Shown here: in pieces, positions 12,101 through 27,100 of the stretch | Position numbering within the stretch: the stretch's first letter is position 1 | Layout of the letters: every line of letters starts with the position of its first letter | From: Megalonaias nervosa | Lineage: Eukaryota > Mollusca > Bivalvia > Unionida > Unionidae | Direction: 5' to 3' | DNA length: 64,000 bases | NCBI GenBank assembly: GCA_016617855.1 | Contig: JAECUM010001155.1 | Span: 1 to 64,000, forward strand | Notes under the pieces: generated by a model | The model's database searches: none | Told to the model about the DNA's origin: nothing | What the model saw: only the letters and a program-made list of their open reading frames with translations | Made by a program: the position numbers and the translations under genes

Positions 12101-15100
12101 CTTCACTCAATTACCTTGTCACCAATGTCACCAACCCAACTCCTCAAAGAAACTACACTCCCCTACTTCCAACAAATTGTAGGGGATGTTAGCTCCTGTT
12201 ATTTGTTTGTTTCCTTTGGCTTAAGCAATTATATATATTACTCAGTTGAAAAAAGCTTCTGGTTGTGTTTATTTTTGAGGTCTATTTGAGGTTTATATGA
12301 TTGGCATTCATCCAACATTGGATGTTTTATGACGACTGGTCCTGAATGGTTAGTGTCACCAAATACTTGGTCTGTCTACATTGTATGAAAATGTTTGATG
12401 TTCCATTAACTAGCATGGCAGTCATCCATGAAATGTCAATTTCCCTAGAAGGGAGTTCACATTGTTACGAAGATCTATTGAAAACACTTTTGTGTTTTTA
12501 ATTTCTTTTGGGGTTTGGAGGGGGGGGGGGGTATACAAATAATGTTGTTCGGAAATCTGATATGACCACCAGTTTGGTTCCTTTTTAATCATAATGTTGA
12601 TGTATGGAACAGCATTTGCCATGTTGAAATACTTGGTTTAATTTCTTTTTAAAAAATGAATGCATTTGTTTCAGATGGGACCATTTGTTGACAGTACAAA
12701 TGAAGAAATCAAGGTAATAACTTCAGTAGCTTAAAGTAATTTAGCCTTCAAACATATCAAATTTACTATTAAATGGAGAATCATATTTGTAGATTTAATG
12801 CAGTTTAAATTACGCTGAGTTTAATGCATTACAAAAATTTAATTATGGAACATGTACATAAATCTAGAATTAGAACATATGAGGTCCCATTCGATATGCA
12901 CAAATCCTATCACATCATGCAATATCTGTTTATGATGAGGTTCCAAATTTATAAGCCACATCTATTGTCATGCGTCCAACTTTGTCCAACAGTCAATAAA
13001 TACAGGTACAAAAATAAGGATGATTTACAGTCTAGGTACATTAATTAATATTAATACCAGGGATATGTTTATGTGCATATTACCCATTTACAGTACTTAG
13101 CAAATTTAAACCAGTATATATTGTAACTGTAATGTCTGTTTTTACAAAGATGATGGAAAAAGTCTCTAAGCATCATCTGTATAGCTTTGATGTTATCCAC
13201 TTATCACTGAATATATGATGTACTGAACATCTACATCAATCAAAAATGAGTTTTTGGTATGGGCCTGGTTTTTTTGTTTTAAGTTGTGACAAATTGTTAT
13301 CACTTCTTTGCCAGGAGCACTGAACAAAGTAAAGGTCATGTGTTAAAGTTCTTTTAATGTTTCTTGTTTAGCAGTTGCTCTATTCAACTGAACTTTTGGT
13401 ACAGTTACAATATATGCAAAAAGTTTGTATGCCATGATTCCTTCCAGTCATCCAAACTCTATGTACACAACCTCATTAAAAGCACTTGTCAAAGAATATA
13501 TTGTTATGTATATCTAGATTATACATGTTAATTTTCATGATGATACATTGTAAGGGTTATTTAGTAAAGATTATATTAAATAGATAATTTTGTCCATTTT
13601 GTACATCACATATCTTCAGGATAGTGGGTTTGTACTTTAAGATGAGACCACTTTGTTTAGTAAACATGTTATTGTGGCCTTTTAACTTTGGAAGCTGTAA
13701 GAAGAAACCTTGTTGACAATTTGATGGAATGAGTTCAGGTCATGGGATTCCCCTCTAGGAAAACCCAGTGACATAATTTCTGATTGGTTAGTTGCTAAAG
13801 AATCTGACCATGTTTGCAGATAGAAATGATCCAGAAATGATTATTCAGACCTTGTTCTGATTCTGAAACAGCATCTTGGGTTTTTATCTAAAGAATGATT
13901 TACTGAAAATTAGTTTCTTCAAATATGTTACTCAATCATAATACATTAAAATGCTAAAAGTTATCTGCCCACCTAGATGGCAGTTACATAGAGTGATCTC
14001 CCGCTTGATACTGGGATTGGCACCAAATACAGTGAAGTCATCAATTACTTCTTCTGCTTGTTTTAAGTAGTATGCTCTCTGCAGAGAGGCCTCACAAATC
14101 CATACAAGCAGTTTGGCAGTGTTTTTACCTCACAACAATTTGGAGGGGTTCCATCTTCCAAGGGAAGTATACTCCATCTATACATTTTCAACTTTAGGGG
14201 TCTTCCTATCACCGACAACAAAGTTTCAGAACTTTATTTGTTATTACTTTGACGAATTCACACACTTTGGTGTCTTTGTACATACTTGTGTGGGTCACGT
14301 TGGTGTCCCTTCACATTGCTATAATCATATTAATGAGTGCTGGTTTTCTGCATGATATAGAAAATGCATTTAATATTGCTGTATAATTTCCACTGTATCA
14401 GGATTAATAGAGTTAAATTTCTATATTTTGTCTTAACGTCTATACATGATTCTGTACTGATTTTAACTGTATAGAATGTCACTGGGCCTTTCCTACAGGT
14501 AACATTGTCTCATAATGGATGTTGTATTATCTACTTTATAAATATCAATAATGATGCTTCAGTTCTTTTTTTTTTTCTGTGCATGTTTAATATAGAAAAC
14601 TCATTATTACTGTATAGCTTCTGCCATGGTTGGATAAGTACAGGTAAGTTTTCTATACATGGTTTACTCAAAAGCATCCAGCTCATACATGTAGTATACT
14701 GTAGGTGATGCTTCAGTGATTTTACTTGTTTAGGCAGTCAGAATTTGGCCTTCCTTCAGGTACTAGAGTTGATTTATCTGGCTTCCACTTCATACATGTA
14801 GTTACTATAAACGACACTTGTATATTCAGTCAAAATTGACCTTCCTACAGGTTACTTGTTGCTAGAATTGATTATCTAGCATCCACTTTGTAAATATTGA
14901 TAGTGATGCTCTAACTCTCTACCTGTACAGGCCACATGCCCCTTTTTAACTTTGTATTTATCATAATGTGTAACTCTGCATGGACACTCATAAGTTCATA
15001 AAGCAAGACACTCACAACACTATGTGCATATATTGTCTGCTTTATTTTGTCCTACAGATTTAGACTGTAGGTGAGACTAGTCTGACAGCGACTCAACATA

Positions 15101-18100
15101 TGTAGTTTTCTCTAGTTGTCATTCCTTGAATACATTTTGGACTTGCATATTATGAACAGAAGTCAGTGAGTGGCATTTTTGGGTCCTAAACAGAAAGTGC
15201 TGAAGCATAGCTTCAGGGACGAAAACATCGCCAGCACACATGGGAAACCTTTACTATGGAGCGATACAAAGCAATAACAATCTCAGTTATAGTCTTGCAT
15301 ATCAGAGTTATATACTGGCTATATGGATCAATATCCCATAATCTGTCACAAGCTCAAGAAGTGGTCAGTATTATGCCAGCCTAGATTGCAATGTTCCTTC
15401 ATGACCAGCTTGGACCACAACCACAATTGATTATACAGTATCACCCACTAGAAAAGAATTTGTCCAGTTCCACAATTCGCATATTGCTGCTAGGCACTTC
15501 CTATGTATGATGCCCAGTTTATTGCTGCAATACCAAGAACCCACTTCATGAAACCATTTATACAGCAGACTAACCTGCATAGCGCAGCTAAGCACTTCAT
15601 GTGGACAACACCTAGTCTGTACAGGCACTCTGATTGATCAGTGTAACCTGCATAGTGCTTCCAGGCACTTCCTGTGGACAACATCCAGTTTATATAGGCA
15701 CTCTCATTGATCAATCTAACTTGCATAGTACCTATAGACACTTCTGGTGTGCAATGTCCATCTTGGTGTCTCAGTTTCCAAAAGATGTCTGTCTCTTCAC
15801 TCGCCTTCAAGCCTCTGCCACCCAAAGGGAGCCTCTACTTAGCAACACCTTGGAAGTAATGGGATCTAACTCATAACATACTGCAAGTGTCGTGAGGTTC
15901 AATCCTCGACATTGCTCTCCAACTACTTTGCTGGTATCAGAAGAGACATAGACTTCACTACCTGAATCCAAAAATTATGAAAACTGGACCTCAAGTTCCC
16001 TCATTATTATTAGATATTACTATGAGAGAAATTCTGCCTTGCAGGCTTGGACTGAAGAAGTTTTCTGCCCACTCCTTTTTCCTCTATATCACCTGCCAGG
16101 TCTATAGCTCCAAAATCAGGTGATCATTGTCTACAGATTAATCTACTTTCAATTCTTCCACAATCTGATGACCGCTCCGGTGGCCTAGTGGTTAGAGCGT
16201 CCGCCTCGGATTTTGGAGATCCTGGGTTCGATCCCTGGCCAAGTCAAACCAAAGATTTACAAAAATGGTACTAACAGCTGCCTTGCTTGGCACTCAGCAT
16301 TAAGAGGTTAGTGTTAGGACTGGTCGGCCTGGTGTCAGGATAATGTGACTGGGTGGGACATCATGCTACACGTCTGCGGCATGATGCCCCAGTGCTAGAC
16401 ATCACTATAAACTGCCACACTGCAGACATCGTAGCAATATGACTGAAAAATTGTTAAAGCTACGTTAAAAATCCAAATCACACACACACACACTCCACAA
16501 TCTGACAAAGTTACTAACATTTTGGGAGTGCTTACATCGTCAGCTACAAGTTTCAAGTGTCTACTGCCTTTTTTTCTCGCAATGCCTTCTCTCGGTTTTC
16601 CATTTGGATACCTATGAGTCAGTTATGTTGTTGCAATAGGATCAATGTTGCATCTAATATCTATGGTGATCTTCGATAGGTGGAAGACAGCTTACCTTCT
16701 CCTACCCCTAATCTCGAAGGAAATACGTGGGAGCATGTGTGGCCCACTTTGTAAGATAGAGCCACTTTGTAACATAAAGCCCTAACCTGCTATGGCCATT
16801 GCCATAACAGCAGCTTTGAACTTACAGCAGGTGGAAAGAGATGCAATGCTTTCTATTTCCACCTTAAAGACTATCATAGGCCAATCTACGCTCGCAGCTT
16901 TTATCATCTAATCTCTTCTTTAATGATCAGGTTGATGAAATTCGCAGCAAGCCACCACAGATACATTTCTTCCATCCCTCGTAGTCTCGGCTACAGCAGA
17001 GGGATTTGCAAGGCAACAAAAGAAAGGCCACAGGTATGTCCCTAGGGCACATGTCACGGGGAAGCAGTCCTAACAAATTTACAACCATCGATAACTATAT
17101 TTCCCCTGAACTAAGCAAAATAGCCAAAGGGAGGTCAATAATTTTCACCAGCATTTCCATGAGACTCTCCCTATCACCCCCCTTATCACAGATCCCAGTA
17201 GGGAGAGGATCAAATTGTTGTAAAATAAGAAAGATTTACTTTGATGATATGTGGGCCTGACAAATGGTTTTAGCTCGGGACTTGGTACATCACTCCCTCG
17301 ATAACTCGCGCACAACGGGGTCCAGAAACATAGACCGTGCTATAAGCGAGGGCGCGAGTTACCAAGGGACCTCCAAAAATTGAAAAAAATTGCTTGGACA
17401 TTGAGAAAACAGCGGGCGGGGGGGGGTCGGGGTTAGGGAACTTCGCTGTAAAATGACTGAATCCTCATTTTACATTCACGTCGATAATAACTTTTAATAA
17501 TGCACTTTTTCTAATGAAGTTGTTCGTTATTCTGTTTAAATAACATTTATTTTCAAAATGTCCAACATGTGAAAGATCGTTCTAACTGGTTTCAAAAACC
17601 ATTAAGTTTACATGAAAATATGTGTGTATTACGTCACTGCTTTTTGTTTTCTTGATGAGTCTGGTTCCCAGAGTGGTATGGCATTGTATCCTGCCAAATT
17701 GGGAGTGAAAAGAGCAGGGAACTAGACTAACTGATGATACACCACCAAACAAGATTCCTTTTGTTCAAAAAGTAAGTGAAATTTTCGTGAGACAATCATC
17801 TACGTCAAATCTCAATTTTTGTGCTGTTCAATTAGTACAGTATTGATATCGTGATTTCATTGGAAGTAATAATGAAACTTTTTATCATTCTTGAGGATAT
17901 CTCAAAGTGCCAGTTCAGGAATTCTCTGAAACTCGCTTGCCCACAATGGTCCGTATCTGTGAAACCATGCTCTTTATTTTACGAAGTATAGTATTCTTTT
18001 CGGTTGGTTGCCTTGCTATCTTTGATTACAGTTACCAATGAGTCGGTTAATTTAAGGTAGTTTATGTTACATACACAATAACATTTATAACAGTGTTCAA

Positions 18101-21100
18101 TTGATCAACTGAAGTGAGTTCACCCGACATACGACCGGGACCATTAGATTTTAAGTTTGTAGGATTTTCGTGCCTTTTAACTTTTCTTTTATTTCACCTC
18201 CATTATTTGATTCAAAAGACATAATTAACGTGATAATACAAAGGAGGCCAGTTTTTAATTCAGTGCAAAAATGCAACAAATACTTCTGCAAGTCAGGTAT
18301 CAAAACACAATCGGCACCTAAATAGGTTCTCAGAGAAATGCTCACGGACATAGCTGTTATGATAGATTGACACATTTTACGTTTAATTACAAGAGGACAC
18401 ATTGCATTTATGATGATTACACTTAAAAGGAACTAGAAGATAGAACTAGAACACAAATTTCAATTGATAAAAAAATTATTTAATTTGTATTTATTTATTA
18501 AAGTACTGCCTCCACTCGGCGCAAGTGACATTTTCATTGATCAAAATTTCCTTATATATCGTTAATTGCAGTGTGCTAGGAATGTCACTTGGTAAGAAAA
18601 TGTAAAAAAATTTCATGCCTTATTTTTAAATTTGGTATTTCATAATGTTGATTCAAGTTTCCAGGTCCTATCTACCGTTTTCGACAATAAAATGAGCGAT
18701 ATATCAAAGTTTTTGTAGCTAAGTTTGATTGCGATTTCCATAAAGTTCATAAAATAGGGATCTATTTTTGGGGTAATTTCTGGTTTTAAAAAATGGGATC
18801 CACACCTGACCCCACGTTATAAGTGGGTTTGCGAGTTATCGAGGGAGTGGATTTATCATGTTCAGCACATCTCCAAAGTTTTTGCCCAGAGTTTTCAGCT
18901 GCATTGCCGCACTTATCACTTGGTCATCAATCTAAGCACATACACTCAACCCATTTATGCTCTTGGGTTCATGATGGAATGCAACAATGGGTTCTAATGC
19001 TGTCCATTGTGGAGAATGTACAATCATTGTAGACTTGCAAGAGGCATTACATTGTGTCCCAACTCACAAGGCTTCCAAATGTTATTTGATTTGCTTACAA
19101 CGGGCTAAAAATCGGCAGGCTAGTTATATTTTGGAGCAAGATATGATTTTACATGTTACCCTCGTTCTAAATCTCATCAATGAAGACATCTCCGACCTTG
19201 TACCCTTTCAAGATCTTGGTGGACTAAGTCTGGAATCAATTTAATTGAGTAAAAAGAATATGTTTCCCCCAGGAACAAGAACTGAATTAATGCAATGGTA
19301 GATTCCTTGTCTATTCAGAGCAATCCGTCTGCTAGAGAATTTCTTCACCTGCCAAGTTTTGCTCGATGCGGCAGTGGACATCTTAGTGCTAGGTCACTTT
19401 CTTGGGCTCCCATAACAATGATTATGTAGTCCAAATGGAGGCTGAAACTTTGATAATTGAACCAACTTTCACAATCTGCACAATGTGAGGTTGCATCTTA
19501 AAGGTTGAGAAACAACTTGGGTCAGTGATACCTCTGCAAGTACAATCTCCGGCAATCAGTCAGTACTAATGAGAACACGGAGGACTGGGTATGCAAATCT
19601 ACACCATTTTGGGAAGAAATAGGAGTATGGCCTCCTCATGATCATTATTTACATATCAACATTCTCAAGATGAAAACCATTGTGTAAGTGTTTCATTGGT
19701 GGCTGGAGAACGTATATGGGAATGGACTTCTCATTCTGTCTGACAACTCCACTGTGGTGAACTTATCTTAAACAGCAAAACGCAACCATGTACCCAGACA
19801 TTTGTGTTTTTGTTTTGGATTTTCTAAAGTGGTGTCCTTAACGACAAATCCATGTATAAATTCAGTGTATCATAGACTGGCTAATGTATTGGCAGACTCA
19901 GTGTCCTGCAGGAAGGAACTAATACAAACAGAATGGTCTTTTCATCCCTCAGTTTCCACTCTAATAGATGCTCAATGGAATTACATATGATTGGACCTAT
20001 TGGCAACAAGATGGAATGCCAAAATCCCAACCTTTGTCGGACCAGTCTCAGATGCAAAAGGCCTGGATAATCTATGCTCTTTCTGTGGATTGGAATGGCC
20101 AAATGTATACACTTCTCCAACACCTCAGGTTCTCAAGGTGATACAGGAATCAAAAGAATGGAGTGTCTCCTCATCCTGATTATTCCACTCAAATGGGAGG
20201 TCTCGTATCAACCTCATCATTTTAACAACAGAATTGGCAGGAATCGAAATAATTCCTCATCTGCATTAAGTAACCATAATGTCAGGTGTTTCATTCCAAC
20301 CCAGAGTTACTTAACCCACACATCTGGATCCTATTAAAATACACCCATAAGAACAAACAGTTCTCACAACAAATGGTGGAGAATCCCGCAAGTGAGATGT
20401 CCATCCACCTTAGAGGCATATAATGACAATGGAATACACTGGAGCAAAGAAGAGCACTTTATACTGATGTAGGCATCCATACCTCAATAGCTAACTTCCT
20501 ATGGCTCTTTGATGAGAAACAGTGCCAATCACATTTAAGCCAACCATTTCATGATCAATGGTACACTGCTATCGTGGAAGAAAGGATATCATATAAACCA
20601 AAGACCTATCCAATCTTCAGTTTATTTTGGATTTCACCGAGCCAATGACACTGTATCCTTGTCCAAGTGGAATTGATCATGGTATTAACTTGGCTGAACA
20701 AGACAATATTTTAATTGCTCTCGAGTTTAATTAGTTCACATAAGCCCTGCTTCCTCACTACTTTGGTGATCACTAGGCAAAATCAGCAAATACATTTCCT
20801 ATTGGTGGAATCATCTACATACAGTTCCAACAAGATGGATCAATATCACTCATGAAGCCACTATTTTCATTGCCAAGAACAGGCTACCTTTCATGGGCAG
20901 TCAGATATCTCTAATAATTGCTGCCTATTCTGGACACTTCATCTCAAGGTCATCTACAGGACCTAATACGAGCTCTGAGGTGGTATTTCAGGAATATCAA
21001 GCCATTTCATTGAGGGAGATCATTCCTCATTTTGCCTTCAAAAGAGGGGAAGGACAATATATCAGCATGGACACTTTCGTTAATAAAGTGAAACTATCTG

Positions 21101-24100
21101 TTCCTCATATTGGACTAAACCCACATCAATGACTTTGCTTAGCATATTGGCCCACATAGTTAGGACAGTCACAAACATTGCATATGAGTGAAACTGTTCT
21201 CTAATTGTAATAATCCATGATGTGGGCTGGAGATCCGAGTACTTTTCTCAGAGGTCTTTTGACCTAAAAGGCTCAATTTGATTGGATTAACCTATACCTT
21301 TCTGGGTTGTTTGATAGCTTTGTAAAGATGCAGCTTCACAACTTCCACTGGTGGGAGGAAAAGTTTTTCTCTTTCAAAGCTGCTCCCCAGCATATGAGAT
21401 CTGTTTTCCAGTCAGGTTATCTAGGGGACCAGAATTGGTCTTTTGGGGTTGAGGGGATGTATCTCCCTCCACTCTAACCAATTCTTAGAAGGTATTATGA
21501 TTGGGTAACTTACGTGAAGAAGAAACCAATTTTATTTTATTTTTTAGCAAAATGTATTTTTTGATAGTACTTACCCTATCATAATACACATACACCTTCC
21601 CCTCCCCACAGTTACATCCATATAGAGAGTGTGCCTTCCACTCAGTAATAACTGACGATTTCATGGGATTTAGCACCAGTCCCAGTATCCCAGGGGATAT
21701 CATTCTGACTGCCACCTATGTGGGAAGATAACTTAGCTTTTAGCTAGACGTTTTAACTTGAGAGGGCTGGTTTTGCAAGGTATTAGTAGTTCTCCTAAGG
21801 TATTATGACTGGGTAAGTATTATTGTAGAAACATATTTTACTAGAAAAAATTGGATATTCATTGCATAAACATCAGTCTTAATGGAGTCGTATAGTTGTG
21901 TAGATTTAATTGATTTATTTCAGTCATTTCATTGGAATTACAAAGTGCTCAGACTATTGGATTTAGTAGCTGTTTTGGATTTACTATGAATTTATTTAAA
22001 GACATTTTGGATTGCATGGTTGTGACACGTCAATACTATTGGCATATCAGCACAAGATTGAACTTCATTTGGATTACCACTGGAACTCATTTGAAATACT
22101 TATGACAGAACCTTTAGGACTATTTAGGATTTCATTCACCATGTGTAGGTTATTTTTTAATCTTTTGCTTTCTATTTTAGGGAAACAAATTATTTGTTCA
22201 ATTTTTTAAAACTTGTTGGTGTTTACTCTTTTCTATTGCTAAGTTTAAGACCATAGAGTATTAACAGTATTTTAGTATATTCACAGATGAAATGGTTATG
22301 GCATATTCACTTCAGAGTATGAAGTTTTCTAGTCCAATTAATCAGTTATTTCATGTGCATTTACAACTTGTCAAACAAAGGATTCTTAGCCAACTGTAAC
22401 TCAAGCCATGAGAAATAAAGCTGTCAAAAATGCACACTGATGGGTGCGAACAAGTGTCTGCATGGAATTTCACATTTTAAAGAATAGGTGAAATCGGCCC
22501 CCAAACATCACTTGGTATCAGGTACACATTTGGTGGCCGATTTATCTTACTAGTTTTCAGTCATGATTGAATACTTTTAAATTAAAATCTCTATACTGCA
22601 TGTTATCTCACACAGAATTTTGAATTTCTATAAAATGTAACCTTTTAAAACAAACAATAAATTTTCACTTTTCAGAAGGGGAAGTTGACTTGTACTTTTG
22701 ACACACTATTCAGAAGACAAATAGAACAAATTGCTGTTGCAACTGAGCGGTTAGTGAACTTTTCTACTTAACGTAAAACTTGGCTAAACACTAGTGGAAC
22801 TTCTTGAAAATGATCATACTAGTGGCATGGTCTTAGTATTAGTGTTCAGATTTTAGTACTTGTCATGATGGATACTATTTTCTGTACATTTTCAGACAGT
22901 TTGAGGACACTAGGACATTTTAAGGCCAAAATCATATTTTCTTCCCTTGAAATGTTCAGACATCATTTTTACTTATGTACTTGTTTTCAGACACAAATAC
23001 AGATATACAGTGATAAGACAAGATAGACAAATACTGCTTTCAGAAAGTTGGGGAATAACTTTTTTGTATTAGGAAATAACCTAGATATATTTTATGTTTG
23101 GTCTGAACTGTCTTAAAAAATTGGAGAACCATGTCGCACTATTTTCTGGCTCAGTAACAGTTACATAATGAATAACATTTGCTCAAAACTACATTATTCA
23201 CCTGTGGATAAGAAAAAATCTAAATTGTAAATACATTAGAAGGCTGTCACCCTTTATCAAGAGAGATGAATGTTTAACACCACCACTGTAGACAGGAATA
23301 AATACCGCTATGGTCACATGTATAGGAATAAAGTTTCAGTTGATTACAATGTATTTGGAAGAAATAGCAAAAACAGATTCTTTCTCCTAAGTTTTATTTT
23401 TTATGAATTTTTAATTATTTGAATGTAATTCAGTTTCTATTAGTGTTAAAAAGTTTCTGTGCCTGACTGCACAAACTGGAGTCGGCTCATTGGCCTGTAC
23501 GTGGCTGGTGCATGTTTTAGTCTTATCCACAGTGGAGATGTTAAACCAAATTTTAAAGCTGAGGACATTCAGTTTCATAAAGGATAGCATATTCTTCTCA
23601 TTTTACAGATTATTTATCTACAGGTCAGTAATATAGTTTAAAACACATGTTATTTATTATGTCCATGTCAGCAAGCAAATGAATGTGGATAGATATATTT
23701 TGATAATTTAAATCATACATATAACTTGTCATGTTTTTTCAGTCACTGAATGTAATAGTTTAAGATGTATTTGGACAGAGGAAAAAGTTTTTATTTTCAG
23801 CCATCCAAAGTCATGCGGAGAACACAGTAGATAATATGATTTGATTAGAAGAATGTATTTGAGGGAAATTGGCAGGGTACCATATATTTGACCAGTTTTC
23901 ATAAAAGCAGGAGTATAAAATTGTGCAATTTCTCAAATGGTTGATGCACTAACAATAGATCTCAGAAATGTTTTGTAAATGTCCTTGAAATTTATAAACT
24001 GAAGCTTGCTGCATGTTAGAAGATACAATGACCATGCAAGCATAAAGGTTGTTACCTTTTTTACTGGTTATCACTTACCTGTCAGGTAAGCACATGGTAT

Positions 24101-27100
24101 TGTAAAAACACAATGGCAGTGACTGATTCAGTGACTTTACTGGTTACATTAGTTGGTTAGAAAACCAGTTGGAAGTATCAAACGGGGCTTAGATTACTGG
24201 TCACAATTTCAGGGTTCCCACGCTACCAGGAAATCTGGAAAAAGTCGGGAGAAATGATATATACACCACTCCCTCAATAACTCGCGCCCTGATAACTCGC
24301 GAACCCGCTTATAACGCGGGGTCAGGCATGGATCCCAATTTTTAAACCAGAAAATACAAAAAAATTGATCCCTATTGGTTGAACTTTAAGAAAATCGCGA
24401 TCAAAATTGGTAGTGGAAACTTGATATACCGCTCGTTTTATCATCAAAAACGGTAGATAGGACCTGGAAATTTAATCAACATTATGAAATAACCACTTTT
24501 AATAAGAAGCCATATAATTTGTTACATTTTCTTTTCAAATGACATTCTTAGTAAACCGCAATTAACAATATTGAAGGACATTTCAATCAATGAAAATGTC
24601 ACTTACGCCAAGTGGAGGCAGTACTTTAATAAATAAATACCAATTAAATAAAATTTTTTCCATTGAAATCTGTGTTCTAGTTCTATCTTTTAGTATCCTT
24701 TTAAGTGTAATCATCATAAACGCAATGTGTCCTCTTGAAATTAAATGTAAAATTTGTCAATCTACTGTAACAGCCATGTCCACGAGCGTTTCGCTGAGAA
24801 CCTAATTAGGTGCCCATCGTGTTTTGATATCGGACTAGCAGAAGCATCTGTTGTATTGTTGCACTAATAAAAAGAGGGCCTCCTTTTCTATTATCATGGT
24901 AATTACATGTTCTGAATCAAATAAAGCAGGTGGAATTATAAAAAAAAAGTCAAACGGCATACAAATCCTACGTGCTTAAGAACCAGCGGCACCGGTCGTA
25001 TGTTGGGTAACTCATTTCAGTTGATCAATCGAACACTGTGATACATTTTATTGTGTACATATCTAAGTAAACTACCTTAAAAATTACCTACTCAATGATA
25101 AATATGATTAAAGATAGCAAGGCAGCCAAGCGAAATGAGTACTTCGTAAAATAATGAGCTTTGTTTCACAGATACAGACCGTTGTGGGAAAAACGAGTTT
25201 CAGAGAATTCTTGAATTCGCACATAGAGATATCCTCAAGCATGATAAGAAGTTTCACTATTACTTTTGCAATGAAATCACGGCATGAATATTTTACTAAC
25301 TGAAAAATACAAAAATAGAGTTTCGAAGTCTGATGAAATAAATGTTACTTGTTTTTGATAAAAAGGAATCTTGTTTGGTAGTGTGTCAACAATTAGTCTT
25401 GTTCCCTGCTTCGTAGACTACTAGTTTCGTGAAATACTATTTACAACACTCCGGGAACCAGACTAATCAACAAAACAAAAAGCTGTGATGTAATACACGA
25501 ATGTTTTCGCATATTGTGTTAGGTTGTTGAAACCAGTTGTAATCATGTTATCGATCTTTCAGACGTTGGACATTTTGAAAATAAATGTGATATATAGATA
25601 ATAACGAACAACTTCATCAGAAAAAGCACTTTATTGACAATTTTTCTTGACTCGATTATAAAACAAGGATTCAGCCAATCAACAGCCCAGTTCCCCCTCC
25701 CCCAACCCCAACTATGCGATTTTCTGGATGTCTAGCGGGTTTTTCGGAGGTCCCTCGGTAACTTGCGCCCTCGCTTATAGTGCAGTCTGTGTTTTTGGAC
25801 CCCAATGTGCGCGAGTTATCGAGGGAGAGGTGTATTTTCCCCACCAGGGAAAGTCTTTGAATTTTACAAATATTGATAAAGTCGGGAAATAACTGGGAAT
25901 TTTTATGTCACCACTTGATGCAGAAAAAAATACATAATTAAGTTGTAATTGAACTGATCATGAATTAAAGTTTTCGAGTTCTTGCGGTACCGGAAATTTC
26001 GAAGGTTGCAGTATGGATCATATAGGTGCTTGCCCTAACATATTTGTTTGGTCAATCCAAGCACATGGTCAATTAGATTTATCTATTAGACTTGTTGGTC
26101 GACAGACCACTCCATATCGGTATCTTTTTACAAGTAGAAGACTTGAAGACCAGTCTAGCATCTCAGCAAGCCAGCATCATGTCTGCGATGCATGATCTCA
26201 GTAAGTTTATGAGATATATGAAACAGCTCTGCAGTGTTTGTACTGATATATAAGATTACCGAAAATATCTTGTTAAAGCTTATAATTTGGTGCTTAGCAA
26301 AGGAAATGCGGCATTAACCATTATTGTCAGTAGTAACCTTGGACATAACTAGCCTTTGTGGTGAATTTTACTTTGCCCTGTCAAAACATTGCTAATATGT
26401 AGAAATCTGCAAATTTTTTGGTTGACCAAAATGAAATACTGTATCAGCTGATAACCTCATTTTGGTGGACCAATTAGAGAGCAGCATTCCATTCAGTGCA
26501 TTTCGGTTGCATATTAAGTGGACACATTTGTAGACTACTTTGTCGGCAACGTTGGATAATATATTGGTAGTGTAGTTCATCAAAAATTGACGTAGATCTC
26601 CAATGTTGAATGTCCGAGCTAAACATTGGTGCTAAATTGTTATTCCATTTGAGGTGTAACTTGAAATATCTGCATTGATTCTTAAATAGTTTGCAGTCCC
26701 TGTGAGTAATCAGTAGAGGTTTGGGGACTGCTTTATCAGATTACAAGCAGACACAAGTGGATTTTACAGATAATTCAGTCTCTTAGGATGGTATATACTT
26801 TTGAAAGGATTTTTGTCAGTTTTAATCAACCCTTTTATAAATTAAATCTTTTCATTTTCAAGTGATGAATTTTAACCAGATCCACCAAAAGAGCTCAGGA
26901 TGTTTGAAAAATATTCTTGTTTTTTGTTGGGGGGGGGTTCTTTATTGGCACAGATTAATGCAGGATTAAATCTTAATTTTGTATAAGATACATTTTTAAA
27001 GAAAATAAAATTATTTAAAAATAATAATTTGGTAGTTTCATTCTGATTTGGGGGAATCAAATGTATGTAAATATCTCTCTTGCAAATGGTACATGTTAAG

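Larger units (their letters stand above)
16600..22280 (+). mobile_element. Decayed DIRS-like retrotransposon, split by a nested DNA element
   Basis: A gag-like, basic segment (about 16900-17200) is followed by IPVGRGSNCCKIRKIYFDDM, which resembles the start of DIRS pol. Pol relics run to about 21150, and the 3' region holds direct and inverted repeats of GGTATTATGATTGGGTAA. A 1.57-kb TA-flanked element sits at 17288-18853. Removing it with one TA joins RDL-V and FIMFSTSPKFLPRVFS in a single frame, which supports both the nesting and the coding nature of the host element. Ends are approximate. Alternative: another YR-type retroelement. Confidence 0.6.

Noticed and set aside
16173..16245. tRNA gene
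   Set aside because: A and B boxes are present, but the cloverleaf stems are poor and the sequence is the head of a SINE with target duplication around the whole element.
18151..18402. Transposase remnant in the 1.57-kb element (83 codons, - strand)
   Set aside because: The equivalent frame in copy B has stops and random-looking substitutions. No DDE or helix-turn-helix motif.
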